This document shows positions 1 through 8,700 of a DNA stretch of 10,455 nt, piece by piece. Source of the DNA: an uncultured Pseudomonadota bacterium (lineage in GTDB: Bacteria > Pseudomonadota > Gammaproteobacteria > Methylococcales > Methylomonadaceae); the NCBI GenBank assembly GCA_903953455.1, contig CAJBJW010000266.1, forward strand, positions 1 through 10,455, written 5' to 3'. Position 1 is the stretch's first letter. Each line of letters begins with the position of its first letter. The translations under genes were made by a program, and so were the position numbers. The notes beneath the pieces are model-generated. The model had not been told where the DNA came from and made no database searches. It saw only the letters and a list, made by a program, of their open reading frames with translations.

Positions 1-345
1 AACAGGTTCTGGAATAAACACTGGCGCAGGTTGCGCAACGACTTGAGGTGCAACAGGCGGCACGTGAACTTGAACTGGTTCAGGCATGACAACAGGTGTC
101 GGTTGCGCAGTAACGACTACAGGTGGCGCTTGAACTTGAACAGGTTCTGGAATTACCACTGGCGCAGGTTGCGCAACGACTTGAGGTGCAACAGGCGGCA
201 CGTGAACTTGAACTGGTTCAGGCATGACAACAGGCGTCGGTTGCGCAGTAACGACTACAGGTGGCGCTTGAACTTGAATTGGCTCTGGAATAAACACCGG
301 TGCGGGTTGCGGGATAATTTGAGGCGCAACAGGCGCAGCAACAGG
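1..345 (-). repeat. 138-bp in-frame tandem repeat encoding 46-residue Pro/Val-rich units
   Basis: Units start at 1, 139 and 277 (period 138 bp, 46 codons). Units 1-138 and 139-276 are nearly identical; I see only a few base differences, for example aataaacact against aattaccact. The third copy from 277 is clearly diverged. At protein level each unit splits into two related halves of about 22 and 24 residues, one with IPEPVQVQAPP and one with MPEPVQVHVPP. The array continues beyond the left edge, so copy number is unknown. The near-identity suggests recent duplication or conversion and possible length variation between strains. Confidence 0.9.
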
Positions 346-1674
346 CTGAATGAGTGGTTGAACTACCGGTCTTGCTGGCGTGTTATAAACGCTAAAATTG
401 TCATTTAACGATTGCACCAAATCTTTTGCTTTATCCAGTAAGTTTGCCAGTTGCGCTTTCGTTTTTTTATTCCAGCCAATAGGATCACGAATGGGCAACA
501 TCATGCGCGAAAACGTCAAATTTTGTTCGAATAATGCGGCTAAATCTTCCGTTAAATGCAATTGTTTTTGGCGACGATTGAGTGCACTAAGAATAAATTT
601 CGCTTGAATTTTACTAAAAAACACATGTGTTGGCACCATAATGGCCGTCACTGAAAGCAAAATGGCGGGCCCCATAATGGGATCAATTAAGAATTCAAGT
701 AAACCCATACCAATTTCAAGAAAGACACCGACTGTGGCAATAGACCCTAAAACAATTAAACTTGAAAATGTCGAACGCTCTTTCCAAATAAAAATGGCTT
801 TTTTAATTTCATAAATCACCACATTTTCTACATCCAGAATGCTTTTTTCAAGCGAATGTAAAACACGATATGTTCGCTGATGCGCGGCATTCGCAAGTTG
901 CTGTGCGAGTTGAACATATTCAGCGCTGTAAGGATTATTTAATTGCGACGACCCAATAAATTGCCCAACGGTTAAACCCAAATTCGCTAATCGTGTTTGC
1001 ATACTTGAAACGGATGCGGTGGCATCGTCAAAGAGATACACAATTTTTTTATTTTCTTGCTGCGCAATTAACGTGGCAATAAATTGATTGACCAATTGTG
1101 ACGTTGAATTAAACACATCACAGAAAACTAACATCACATCCGATTGTTCAATGCTGTAGCGGGTTAGTAATCCGGTAACATCTACATTGGTGCTATGCAT
1201 GAAACTAGGTATATCAATAAGTAATTTACCTTCCAATGCACTGCTATTTAACGTTTTGAGTTCTAGATGAGTATTAATACGCTCACCTTCGCCTTTTTGT
1301 AATTGGTCTATTTTTTGGCTAATACGGTAAAACGGGTAACGGTAATCGACATCCAGCGCGGTGGCTGGAAGAATAGTTTGACTGGCTTGAGCACCTTGCG
1401 CGAACACCGTTATTTTATGTGTGGTGGGGAGTTGCACACCCAAAAATTGCTCAAGAAATTGTTTTTTGACATCAGAGTTGCCTCCGATAATACTTACAAT
1501 CGGCCACCACGACGTATGAATTGCCGTGGTGTCTTCGTTTTTGAGTAAATCTAAATCGTATTCAAATTGATCGAGTTCATGAAACACTTTTGCTGCATTT
1601 TGTAGTACTAAATTATCAGCGGCAAAAAGGCTTTGAAGTTGGATTAAATGTTTGCTAGCAGTTTTTTCAGTCAT
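1..1674 (-). CDS. Dynamin-like membrane protein with degenerate GTPase domain and Pro-rich repeat tail (partial, C-terminus off window)
   Basis: I read an uninterrupted frame of 558 codons from ATG at 1674 to the window edge, with no stop reached. An AGGGA ribosome site lies 9 bases before the ATG. Residues about 57-79 (WPIVSIIGGNSDVKKQFLEQ and onward) look like the strand-loop-helix of a dynamin/EHD-type P-loop, but the GKS core is replaced by VKK. LLIDIPSF near 148-155 resembles the G3 (DxPG) region without its glycine, and IVYLFDD near 210-216 sits where a G4 motif could be. Two hydrophobic segments follow (about 303-329 and 332-354), a hairpin-like membrane anchor. From about residue 434 the tail is a Pro/Val/Gln repeat region. 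By inference this is a membrane-remodelling or scaffold protein of the dynamin-like superfamily that may bind but not hydrolyse nucleotide. It lies 84 bp downstream of ugd. The superfamily assignment is tentative; only the fold-like motifs are visible. Confidence 0.7.
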   Translation of the reverse strand, partial: MTEKTASKHLIQLQSLFAADNLVLQNAAKVFHELDQFEYDLDLLKNEDTTAIHTSWWPIVSIIGGNSDVKKQFLEQFLGVQLPTTHKITVFAQGAQASQTILPATALDVDYRYPFYRISQKIDQLQKGEGERINTHLELKTLNSSALEGKLLIDIPSFMHSTNVDVTGLLTRYSIEQSDVMLVFCDVFNSTSQLVNQFIATLIAQQENKKIVYLFDDATASVSSMQTRLANLGLTVGQFIGSSQLNNPYSAEYVQLAQQLANAAHQRTYRVLHSLEKSILDVENVVIYEIKKAIFIWKERSTFSSLIVLGSIATVGVFLEIGMGLLEFLIDPIMGPAILLSVTAIMVPTHVFFSKIQAKFILSALNRRQKQLHLTEDLAALFEQNLTFSRMMLPIRDPIGWNKKTKAQLANLLDKAKDLVQSLNDNFSVYNTPARPVVQPLIQPVAAPVAPQIIPQPAPVFIPEPIQVQAPPVVVTAQPTPVVMPEPVQVHVPPVAPQVVAQPAPVVIPEPVQVQAPPVVVTAQPTPVVMPEPVQVHVPPVAPQVVAQPAPVFIPEPV

Positions 1675-1712
1675 TGAACAGCGTCCCTAACAAAGTCTAA
1701 AATGGAACGCAA

Positions 1713-1741
1713 AGAATACCTACAATAACCTCATAATGCAA
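1713..1741 (-). promoter_or_regulatory. Weak candidate promoter for the dynamin-like gene
   Basis: On the minus strand, TTGCAT (1736-1741) and TATTCT (1713-1718) are separated by 17 bases. Each matches four of six consensus positions. They lie in the 84-bp gap after ugd, which would allow the downstream gene independent expression. Read-through from ugd is equally possible, since I see no terminator in the gap. Confidence 0.25.
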
Positions 1742-1759
1742 AGACAACAATGCGATGGA

Positions 1760-3079
1760 TTAGCGACCAATACCGTAATAAGTGATGCCTGCTTGCGTCA
1801 CGTCATCAGGTTCATAGAGCGCACGCCCGTCAAATAAAACCTTCGCCTTAAGTTGGTTATTTAGCATACTAAAATCTGGACTGCGAAATTCTTTCCATTC
1901 TGTGAGGATAACGAGCGCATCAACATCCGCAAGTGTGGCGGTCATACTGTCCATAATCGTCACATTTTTCGACGCTGCAAAAATTCCTCGCGCCACATCC
2001 CCTGCCGCTGGATCATACGCGAAAACGCGGCAACCCTCTTGTGTCAGCGCATCAATTAATACGCGGCTTGAGGCTTCACGCATATCGTCAGTATTGGCTT
2101 TAAAAGCAAGGCCCCAAATAGCAAACGTACGCGCTTTAAGTGACTCACCAAAATGCCCGCGAATTTTCTGCATTAACACGGTTTTTTGGAATTCATTGGC
2201 TTTTTCAACCGCTTTAATCACTTCAAGCGCAACATGATGTTCGTTTGCTGTGCGAAGCAATGCTTTGACGTCTTTGGGGAAACAACTTCCCCCATAACCG
2301 ACGCCTGCGTACAGAAAATGTGAGCCAATACGCGAATCACTCCCGATACCACGTCGAACCTCTTCGATATCCGCACCAATTTTTTCCGCTAAATTCGCGA
2401 GTTCATTCATAAAACTAATTCGCGTGGCAAGCATGGCATTCGCAGCGTATTTTGTCAGTTCGGCTGAGCGAATGCTCATGACGACCATTTTGTCGTGATC
2501 GCGTGAAAATGGCGCATAAAGACGCTGCATGATGGCGGTGGCATGCGCACTGTCGCTACCGATAATGACGCGCTCGGGTTTCATGAAGTCATCAATTGCC
2601 GCGCCTTCTTTCAAAAACTCAGGATTGGACACAACGTGAAATTCAATCGATTCACCCCGCGCGTCTAACGATGCTTGAATGGTTGCGTGAACTTTGTCAG
2701 CTGTCCCAACGGGAACGGTCGATTTATCCACAATAATCAGTGGCGTAGTCATTACGCGCCCAATTTCACTTGCGGCGGCTAATACATGCGATAAATCCGC
2801 TGAACCATCTTCGTCTGGTGGCGTCCCGACGGCAATAAAAACAATATTGGCTTCACGCAGCGCTTCTTCATAGGACGTTGTAAACGTAATGCGCTCATCC
2901 CGCAAAGCCCGCGCGACAATTTTATCGAGTCCTGGCTCATGAATGGGAATTTCGCCTTGATGCAAAAGGGCGACTTTTTGCGCATCGCAGTCTACGCAAA
3001 TCACTTTATTGCCCATATCAGCAAAACATGCTCCAGACACTAAACCCACATAACCAGTACCAATAACCGCAATACGCAT
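1760..3079 (-). CDS. ugd: UDP-glucose 6-dehydrogenase
   Basis: Oxidises UDP-glucose to UDP-glucuronate with two NAD+, supplying precursor for capsule, exopolysaccharide or lipid A sugars in the cytoplasm. The 439-residue length is normal. The N-terminal Rossmann motif GTGYVG is at residues 7-12, followed by the family's VSGACFADMG. The catalytic cysteine is Cys266 in GYGGSCFPKD. The C-terminal NAD-binding domain carries IWGLAFKANTDDMREASS and ends with LFDGRALYEP. The start is supported by a strong AAGGAG ribosome site directly upstream of ATG 3079. No glycosyltransferase genes are adjacent, so its end product cannot be read from context. It points away from hypE and towards the dynamin-like gene. 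The family assignment is secure. Confidence 0.97.
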   Translation of the reverse strand: MRIAVIGTGYVGLVSGACFADMGNKVICVDCDAQKVALLHQGEIPIHEPGLDKIVARALRDERITFTTSYEEALREANIVFIAVGTPPDEDGSADLSHVLAAASEIGRVMTTPLIIVDKSTVPVGTADKVHATIQASLDARGESIEFHVVSNPEFLKEGAAIDDFMKPERVIIGSDSAHATAIMQRLYAPFSRDHDKMVVMSIRSAELTKYAANAMLATRISFMNELANLAEKIGADIEEVRRGIGSDSRIGSHFLYAGVGYGGSCFPKDVKALLRTANEHHVALEVIKAVEKANEFQKTVLMQKIRGHFGESLKARTFAIWGLAFKANTDDMREASSRVLIDALTQEGCRVFAYDPAAGDVARGIFAASKNVTIMDSMTATLADVDALVILTEWKEFRSPDFSMLNNQLKAKVLFDGRALYEPDDVTQAGITYYGIGR

Positions 3080-3210
3080 AGCGCTCCTTTAAATTAGCAA
3101 AAAAATAAATTAAAAATTAAATTGACGAGATTTTGTGAAAAGTCATTGTTTTCCAGTAAAACCCTGTTTAATGTCGCGTATTATAATCTATTTTAAAGTG
3201 AGTGCGATTC
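3080..3210. promoter_or_regulatory. Divergent ugd/hypE promoter region
   Basis: This 131-bp AT-rich gap lies between two divergent starts and must hold both promoters. ATTATAAT at 3180-3187 gives a perfect TATAAT on the plus strand (3182-3187), and on the minus strand at 3180-3185. I found no convincing -35 at 16-18 bp for either orientation. An ugd -10 could equally lie in the T/A-rich run at 3090-3125. No clear operator was recognised. Confidence 0.4.
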
Positions 3211-4257
3211 ATGACAACTTTTTCACTTCAATGCCCAACACCTTTGCATTATGAGCAAATTGTATTGGCTCACGGGGGCGGTGGGCGATTAATGCAGCAA
3301 TTACTCGACAGTACAGTACAGCCTATTTTTGATAATGCGCTACTCAATCAAAAGCATGACGCGGCGGTATTTCCCTTTGGCGATCAAAAACTCGCTTTTA
3401 CCACCGATTCGTATGTCGTCAGTCCACTTTTTTTTAATGGCGGAGATATTGGCAAATTAGCGGTATGCGGGACGCTTAACGATTTAGCGATGAGTGGTGC
3501 AAAGCCGCTGTATTTGAGTTGTGGTTTGATTTTAGAAGAAGGCTTTGCTATTGAGGATTTAAAACGGGTATTGCAATCCATGCAAGATACCGCCAAGGCA
3601 GCGGGGGTATTAATTGTCACGGGCGATACCAAAGTAGTCGATCGTGGACGTGGGGATAAAATCTATATCAATACAGCTGGCATTGGCCGTGTTGCACAAA
3701 ACACCACGATTGCCCCCCATCGTATTGCGGTGGGCGATAGCATTCTACTGAGCAGTGATATTGCAAGGCATGGCATGGCGATCATGCTGGCGCGTGAAGG
3801 ACTCGAATTTGAAAGTCAAATTGAAAGTGACTGCGCGGATGTGTCGGGACTGGTGCAAATGTTAATTGCATCGGGTATTGATATTCATTGTTTGCGTGAT
3901 TTAACACGCGGAGGTCTGGCGAGTGGATTACTCGAGCTAGCAAGTGTCGCAAAGCAAGAATTTAAAATTGAAGAAACGACTATTCCCCTTCATGAAAACG
4001 TCAGTAGTGCGTGTGAGATTTTAGGGTTTGATCCGCTTTACGTTGCAAATGAAGGGTGTTTTGTTTTATTTGTGTCAGAAGATGAAACTGATAAAACGCT
4101 AACCCACTTGCGCGAACATCCGCTCGGGCGACAAGCACAAAAAATAGGGCGTGTCAGCGACATCGCAAAAAATGGCGCGGTTATTCTGCAAACTGCGATG
4201 GGGGTGAATCGACAATTAACACTGCTCAGTGGTGAGCAATTACCGCGTATTTGCTAA
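3211..4257 (+). CDS. hypE: Hydrogenase maturation protein HypE (carbamoyl dehydratase)
   Basis: HypE receives a carbamoyl group from HypF on its C-terminal cysteine and dehydrates it with ATP to a thiocyanate. With HypC-HypD this supplies the CN ligands of the NiFe-hydrogenase iron centre. The protein shows AHGGGGRLM near residues 20-28, HDAAVF, then the long conserved stretch around FTTDSYVVSPLFF and GGDIGKLAVCGTLNDLAMSG. VTGDTKVVDRG follows, and the chain ends in the diagnostic PRIC with Cys348 as the last residue. I chose ATG 3211 (348 residues) over the upstream GTG 3202, because AAGTGAG lies about 8 bases before the ATG and the family starts at this point. It is complete and apparently functional, but it stands alone: no hypABCDF or hydrogenase subunits are visible. 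SelD belongs to the same superfamily but lacks the PRIC tail. Confidence 0.95.
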   Translation: MTTFSLQCPTPLHYEQIVLAHGGGGRLMQQLLDSTVQPIFDNALLNQKHDAAVFPFGDQKLAFTTDSYVVSPLFFNGGDIGKLAVCGTLNDLAMSGAKPLYLSCGLILEEGFAIEDLKRVLQSMQDTAKAAGVLIVTGDTKVVDRGRGDKIYINTAGIGRVAQNTTIAPHRIAVGDSILLSSDIARHGMAIMLAREGLEFESQIESDCADVSGLVQMLIASGIDIHCLRDLTRGGLASGLLELASVAKQEFKIEETTIPLHENVSSACEILGFDPLYVANEGCFVLFVSEDETDKTLTHLREHPLGRQAQKIGRVSDIAKNGAVILQTAMGVNRQLTLLSGEQLPRIC

Positions 4258-4265
4258 GTTTTTTT
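4236..4265 (+). terminator. Probable intrinsic terminator overlapping the hypE stop codon
   Basis: Bases 4236-4254 can fold as GCAA/TTGC plus TAC/GTA with one T-T mismatch and a CGC loop. This is followed by the TAA stop, one G, and seven T at 4259-4265. It lies in the last hypE codons because only 15 bp separate hypE from the convergent gene. The stem is modest. Confidence 0.4.
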
Positions 4266-4272
4266 GTGGCGT

Positions 4273-4800
4273 TTAACTTTTCTCAATAAATTTTAACGTA
4301 CGCTCAGGCAACACTTCTTTATTTTTGCCTTCTAAATACAGTCGTGCATCTTCATGTACGGTTGACATAAAACGAATCAGTTGAATTTCACGGCGCATTT
4401 TTTCTTCAAATTCGGTGGTTTCCCACATTTCATTGAGTAAATATTTGGCATGATGATGAATGGTGAAGGCGACTGCTTCGGGCAAATGGGTGTAGCTACT
4501 TTGAATAGAGTCTTTTAGCTGGTCGAGCGATTCAAGATATTGTTTATAATCTTTCACGTCTTGCTTGCATTTGGTTTTAAACATGAGTAAGTCAGCACTG
4601 TGCTGCGTTTGCAAAATGGTGAGTTCATGTTTAAGTTGACGGCTGCGTTTTTTAAGCTCTGCTACTAAATCGCGCTCAGCGAGTACCCGCGATTGTTTCA
4701 AGGCGGCTTGATGTGCTTGATTTTCGTTATTCCATTTCAAGTTTTCGGATTTAAGCGATTGCAACGTGTCAACAATGCCAAGTAGCCAATTTTTCAACAT
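4273..4800 (-). CDS. Hypothetical coiled-coil protein (175 aa)
   Basis: I do not recognise a family. The protein is soluble-looking and charged, with a short amphipathic start (MLKNWLLGIVDTLQ). A long helical, Lys/Glu/Gln-rich stretch follows at about residues 15-100 that reads as coiled coil. After that come an HHHAKYLLNEMWETTEFEEK segment and a basic end. There is no signal peptide or membrane span. Its ATG lies only 2 bp after the stop of the upstream membrane protein gene, and the site before it has no good Shine-Dalgarno, so translational coupling is likely. The tight spacing suggests it works with the membrane protein, perhaps as its cytoplasmic partner, which is inference. Start and operon placement are well supported; function is unknown. 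Confidence 0.75.
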   Translation of the reverse strand: MLKNWLLGIVDTLQSLKSENLKWNNENQAHQAALKQSRVLAERDLVAELKKRSRQLKHELTILQTQHSADLLMFKTKCKQDVKDYKQYLESLDQLKDSIQSSYTHLPEAVAFTIHHHAKYLLNEMWETTEFEEKMRREIQLIRFMSTVHEDARLYLEGKNKEVLPERTLKFIEKS

Positions 4801-4802
4801 AA

Positions 4803-5333
4803 TTATTTGCCAATAAGAGTTGCGATTTGATGGTGCAATTCTAGCAGAGCTTTTGCGTTTTGTTGCATACGATAAAGACGATTTTTACGCTTTAATTGCC
4901 GAAAAACTGTTTTAGGTAGTAACTGTTTCGAGCGCTGCAAGTCCAATTCAATGGCTGCGCCTAACGCAGAAACATGCGCATAATTATCTTTTTCGAGCGC
5001 TTTTTTGCGCAGACGCTCTTTAAAATACGTCACTTGTAGACGCTGAAAATAAAACAACCTGTGCGCGTTGGCTTGTTGATTTGCCATAAAAACCAAACGT
5101 CGCTGTTCACGCTGTGTGTGCGATAAGTAATTTTTCATTGCCTGAAAAAGATGCTTAATTACACCTAAAATAGCCGTGATGACTAGGAAGAAGAACGCAC
5201 CAAATAGCAAAAAGACGGCGAATTTTATCGCAAGGGCGGCAATGATAAAAAAGGCGAATACAAGCAGCAGTTTTGCACATAAAAATACGGCAACACAACT
5301 CGCAAATAATCCCAACGCTACGCGAATCAACAT
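4803..5333 (-). CDS. Hypothetical small membrane protein with cytoplasmic helical tail (176 aa)
   Basis: Family not recognised. Residues 2-63 are almost continuously hydrophobic, broken by Lys21 and Lys37, which gives two or three membrane helices with no cleavable signal peptide. The remaining ~110 residues are strongly basic and helical (for example FYFQRLQVTYFKERLRKKAL and KTVFRQLKRKNRLYRMQQNA), probably cytoplasmic by the positive-inside rule. The gene begins 11 bp after the slyX stop and ends 2 bp before the coiled-coil gene, so the three form an operon. No clear Shine-Dalgarno precedes ATG 5333, again pointing to coupling. The architecture could suit a membrane anchor for the coiled-coil neighbour or for nucleic acid, but the sequence does not decide this. 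Confidence 0.75.
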   Translation of the reverse strand: MLIRVALGLFASCVAVFLCAKLLLVFAFFIIAALAIKFAVFLLFGAFFFLVITAILGVIKHLFQAMKNYLSHTQREQRRLVFMANQQANAHRLFYFQRLQVTYFKERLRKKALEKDNYAHVSALGAAIELDLQRSKQLLPKTVFRQLKRKNRLYRMQQNAKALLELHHQIATLIGK

Positions 5334-5344
5334 AGCGTTATTTT

Positions 5345-5554
5345 TTAGTAATGAGGCGGAATTTCATAGGTTTGCTGTGCATCATCGGACGTTTTGACCG
5401 CCAAACTATTCACGCGCTCAGACATCGATTGGTAGGCTTGCTCAAGCCGATCAATTTGTCGCTGTTGCGTGGCGATAATAGTGTTTAATGTTTGTAGTAA
5501 ATCATCTTGGTAGGACATTTTAATTTCTAATTCAATCAAGCGGTCTTCAGTCAT
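5345..5554 (-). CDS. slyX: SlyX family protein
   Basis: A small (69 aa) coiled-coil protein matching the SlyX family. It opens with an acidic/hydrophobic heptad helix (MTEDRLIELEIKMSYQDDLL, then QTLNTIIATQQRQIDRLEQA and further heptads) and ends with the family's signature tail, PPHY. SlyX occurs in many gamma- and betaproteobacteria, and in enterobacteria lies near slyD; its role is not established. Here it is the first gene of an operon with two unknown genes, divergent from the mscK-type channel gene. The start ATG 5554 follows an A-rich stretch with only a weak ribosome site. A short out-of-frame ATG begins 10 bases upstream and its frame closes on a TGA that overlaps the second and third slyX codons. 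Confidence 0.92.
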   Translation of the reverse strand: MTEDRLIELEIKMSYQDDLLQTLNTIIATQQRQIDRLEQAYQSMSERVNSLAVKTSDDAQQTYEIPPHY

Positions 5555-5603
5555 TTTTTTTCATTATCCATTTAGCATTCGTTGGTTCATCAGCAATTGC
5601 ATC

Positions 5604-5632
5604 ACTATAGCATGAGGTATGTTGGTTATAAT
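5604..5632. promoter_or_regulatory. Back-to-back -10 elements for slyX and the mscK-type gene
   Basis: The minus strand carries an extended -10, TGCTATAGT (plus-strand 5604-5612), about 50 bases upstream of slyX. The plus strand carries TATAAT at 5627-5632, about 70 bases upstream of the channel gene's chosen start. Neither has a clear -35 at normal spacing. If both are used, the two polymerases would compete for overlapping DNA. Confidence 0.4.
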
Positions 5633-5703
5633 AAGAGGTAAATGGTTTTTTACCAACTTGCCGCTTGCTTTATGGCACATCTAATCTGGGAATGGTTACT
5701 ATT

Positions 5704-8700
5704 ATGGCTCGCTCGTCGTTTTATCTTATTGGAATTTTTTGGTTCATTTTTTTAGTGAATAGCGCACCCGTATATTCTGCTAATGCTTCTGTTGTGACAT
5801 CATCCATTGATAGCACATCGATTACACCAGAAATTTTGCAAAAAAAGATTGTTTCACTCAACGCGCGTCAGGGACTTGATGAAACAACCAAAAACGCGGT
5901 GCTCAAACTCTATCAAAGCACGCAAGATAATCTCAATAGTAGTGCGCAGTTTCATGCCAACATCATTGCGTATACGGCGAGCATTCATCAGGCACCAAGC
6001 CAAACCAAAGCACTACAAAAAGACATTGAACAGCAAGGAGCAAGGCTGAGCAAACAAAAAAACGAAGATTTTCGCCATATTCCCGTCGAAGAATTAGAAC
6101 AGCGTTTAATTATCGAAAAAGGCAAAATCGGTCAACTTGACGAGCAAATCAATAAAATAGAAACCGATTTGGCACTGCAAAATAATCGCCCAATGCACAT
6201 TCGCGAGGAAACCGTTGCCGCGCAACAGGCCATTGAATCGACACTCAAAAAATTGCAATTACCGTCCCCCTCCAGTGAATCTAAAATTGAAACGGATGCA
6301 CGGCAAATTTACTATAAGACGCTCATTGACATGCGCAACGTGGAGTTGAAATTGCTCGATGTTGAAGCCATTAGTCAGCCTGCGCGTCTTGAACTTTTAA
6401 AAAGTAGTTTGCAGCTACTTGATATTCAAAAAAGTGTCTTAAGTCCTGTGGTGGCGACCATTGAGAGTTTAGTGTTTGAATTGCGTCAACAAGAAGCGCA
6501 AAAAATGGAAGATGCGCTAAGTCAAACGGAAAATGAATTAAGCACGAAACACCCCGTCATCCAACACTGTACGCGCGAAAACATTCAATATAGTCGCGAT
6601 TTGCAGGCAATTACCGCAAAAATTGAACAAGTGAGTGACCAGAAAGCCCAAATTGAATCACAAAACAGCGATATTGAAACCGAATTCAAAAGTGCCGATA
6701 AAAAAATCCGCTTAGCGGGTTTAAGTCCTGCGCTGGGTAAAATTTTGCGAGAGCAACGCCACAGTTTACTCACACAAAATGATATGGCGCAGGCATCGCA
6801 GACCTTGCAAAATGAAACCGCGCAAACCAGTTTAGCGCAATTTAAAGTTGAAGATCAGCAAAAACTGCTACTCACGTTAGATGACACGCTCAAACAAATG
6901 ATGCGCGAGCAAGTAGACAGCTCAATGCCTGTGGATGAGCGCATGATGATTCAAGCGCAACTTCGTGTATTACTCAATAATCAAAAAGAATTACTCAATA
7001 AATTGGCACTGGCTGATGCAATGTATTTGCATTCGCTTGGGGATCTGGATTTCGCGCGTCAACAAATGCTCACGCAAGCGACAAAATTTGCTGTTTATTT
7101 GGATGAGCGTCTGCTTTGGGTGCCTAGTTCAGAGCCTATTAACACAGACACATCGGTGGAACTGTATCATTCACTGCAATGGTTACTCTCGCCAAGTAAC
7201 GCGCTTTCGTTAATAGGTGAAATGGTGACACTATTGTGGCGCGAAGGCTTACTTGTGAGTGGTGGCGCAGCACTATTACTGCTTTTATTTTGGCTAAAAC
7301 AATGGACGCTGGAAAATCAACCCACACTAAGTGATGCCCGCCTAAGACAGACGGATCATTTTTACTTCACCCTCAATACGATTCTCTCGCGTGTGTTATG
7401 CACATTGCCGGTTCCAATGAGTCTATTTTTGATTGGTTGTTTACTTACGCATAGTGCACAAGAATTTACATTGGCTATGGGAACCGGCCTTAAAAAAGCC
7501 GCTATTTCGTGGTTTATTTTGCAATTTTGTTATCGTATTTTTGCTTTAGATGGTTTGGCGCGAAAACATTTTCAATGGCAAAAAAACACCGTGATTTTGC
7601 TGCAAAATCAATTTTACTGGTTACGTTTTGTGATTGTGCCCGCCATGTTTTTTGTTTATGCCACCAGCGTAACAAAGGTGTCTGCTTATAGTGACTCCCT
7701 TGGGCGTCTTTCGCTTATTGTGATTCTTTGTGCAATGGCATTTTTCTTTGCCAAATGTCTTCACCCAACGCAAGGGTTATGGCAAAGTTGGCTACGAAAT
7801 TACGCCTCGCATTGGCTCGTTCGTCTTCGTCATCTCTGTTATGTCGTTGTGATTAGCGTACCTGTTATTATTATGGGATTTGCTGTGGCGGGGTATTATC
7901 TCAGTGCGCTTGAGCTACAAGAAAAAGTCATTGCGACACTGCGTCTTTTAATGCTTGCCGTCATGCTACATCAAATTTTATTTCGTTGGCTAACGCTGGT
8001 AAATCGTCAATTAACGCGCAGTAACGCACGTCAAGAACACGATAGTCAATCGCATCCACACCCCCCTTTACCCGCAGGAAGTGAATTACCTATTCTGCCC
8101 CAAACGCCCTTACTTGATATTCCCAAAATCAATATGCAAACACGTCAGTTATTACACGTTATGTTGACGTTAGTGATTAGTGTTGGTGTTTGGATGATTT
8201 GGAAAAATATTTTGCCTGCGTTTTCGTTTTTAGATCACATTGTACTTTGGGAGCATAAGGTCATTGTGGATAATCAGGAAAGTTATCAACCCATTACACT
8301 CACTAATTTACTGCTGGCTGGCCTGTATCTTTTTGTAGCGACGATTTCTGTACACAATTTTTCAAGTGTGTTGGAATTACTGGTATTTCGTCATTGGCGT
8401 GTGGAGGCGGGCAGTCGCTACGCGGTGAATCAATTAGCGCACTATTTTCTCACTACCTTGGCGTTTATTTTAATTGCAAATGAACTGGGCGGCAGTTGGT
8501 CACAGGTTCAATGGCTTGTCGCGGCATTGGGCGTCGGGCTTGGTTTTGGTTTGCAAGAAATTTTTGCCAATTTAGTATCGGGTATCATTTTACTTTTTGA
8601 GCGCCCCATACGCGTAGGCGATATTGTGACTATTGGGGATATTACTGGCAAAGTCGCTCGGATTCAAATGCGTGCAACGACGTTAATTGATGGCGATCAA

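Noticed and set aside
31..408. Plus-strand open frame of 125 codons rich in Arg/Asn/Leu/Trp
   Set aside because: It is the antisense reading of the proline-repeat tail. Its repetitive composition simply mirrors the minus-strand repeat, and it has no ribosome site.
1902..2237. Plus-strand open frame inside ugd
   Set aside because: It is antisense to highly conserved UDP-glucose dehydrogenase sequence; the product resembles no known protein.
3122..3150. TTGACG at 3122-3127 as a -35 for hypE
   Set aside because: No recognisable -10 lies 16-18 bp downstream, and the good TATAAT at 3182 is too far away.
3211..4257. Selenophosphate synthetase (SelD) as identity of the plus-strand kinase-fold gene
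   Set aside because: The two belong to the same superfamily, but the C-terminal PRIC and the AHGGGGRLM and CGTLNDLAMSG motifs are specific to HypE, and no SelD-type N-terminal Cys/Sec motif is present.
5176..5397. Plus-strand open frame of 73 codons across the slyX/membrane-protein junction
   Set aside because: Antisense to two credible genes. Its Lys/Asn/Ala-rich product is what the antisense of hydrophobic codons gives.
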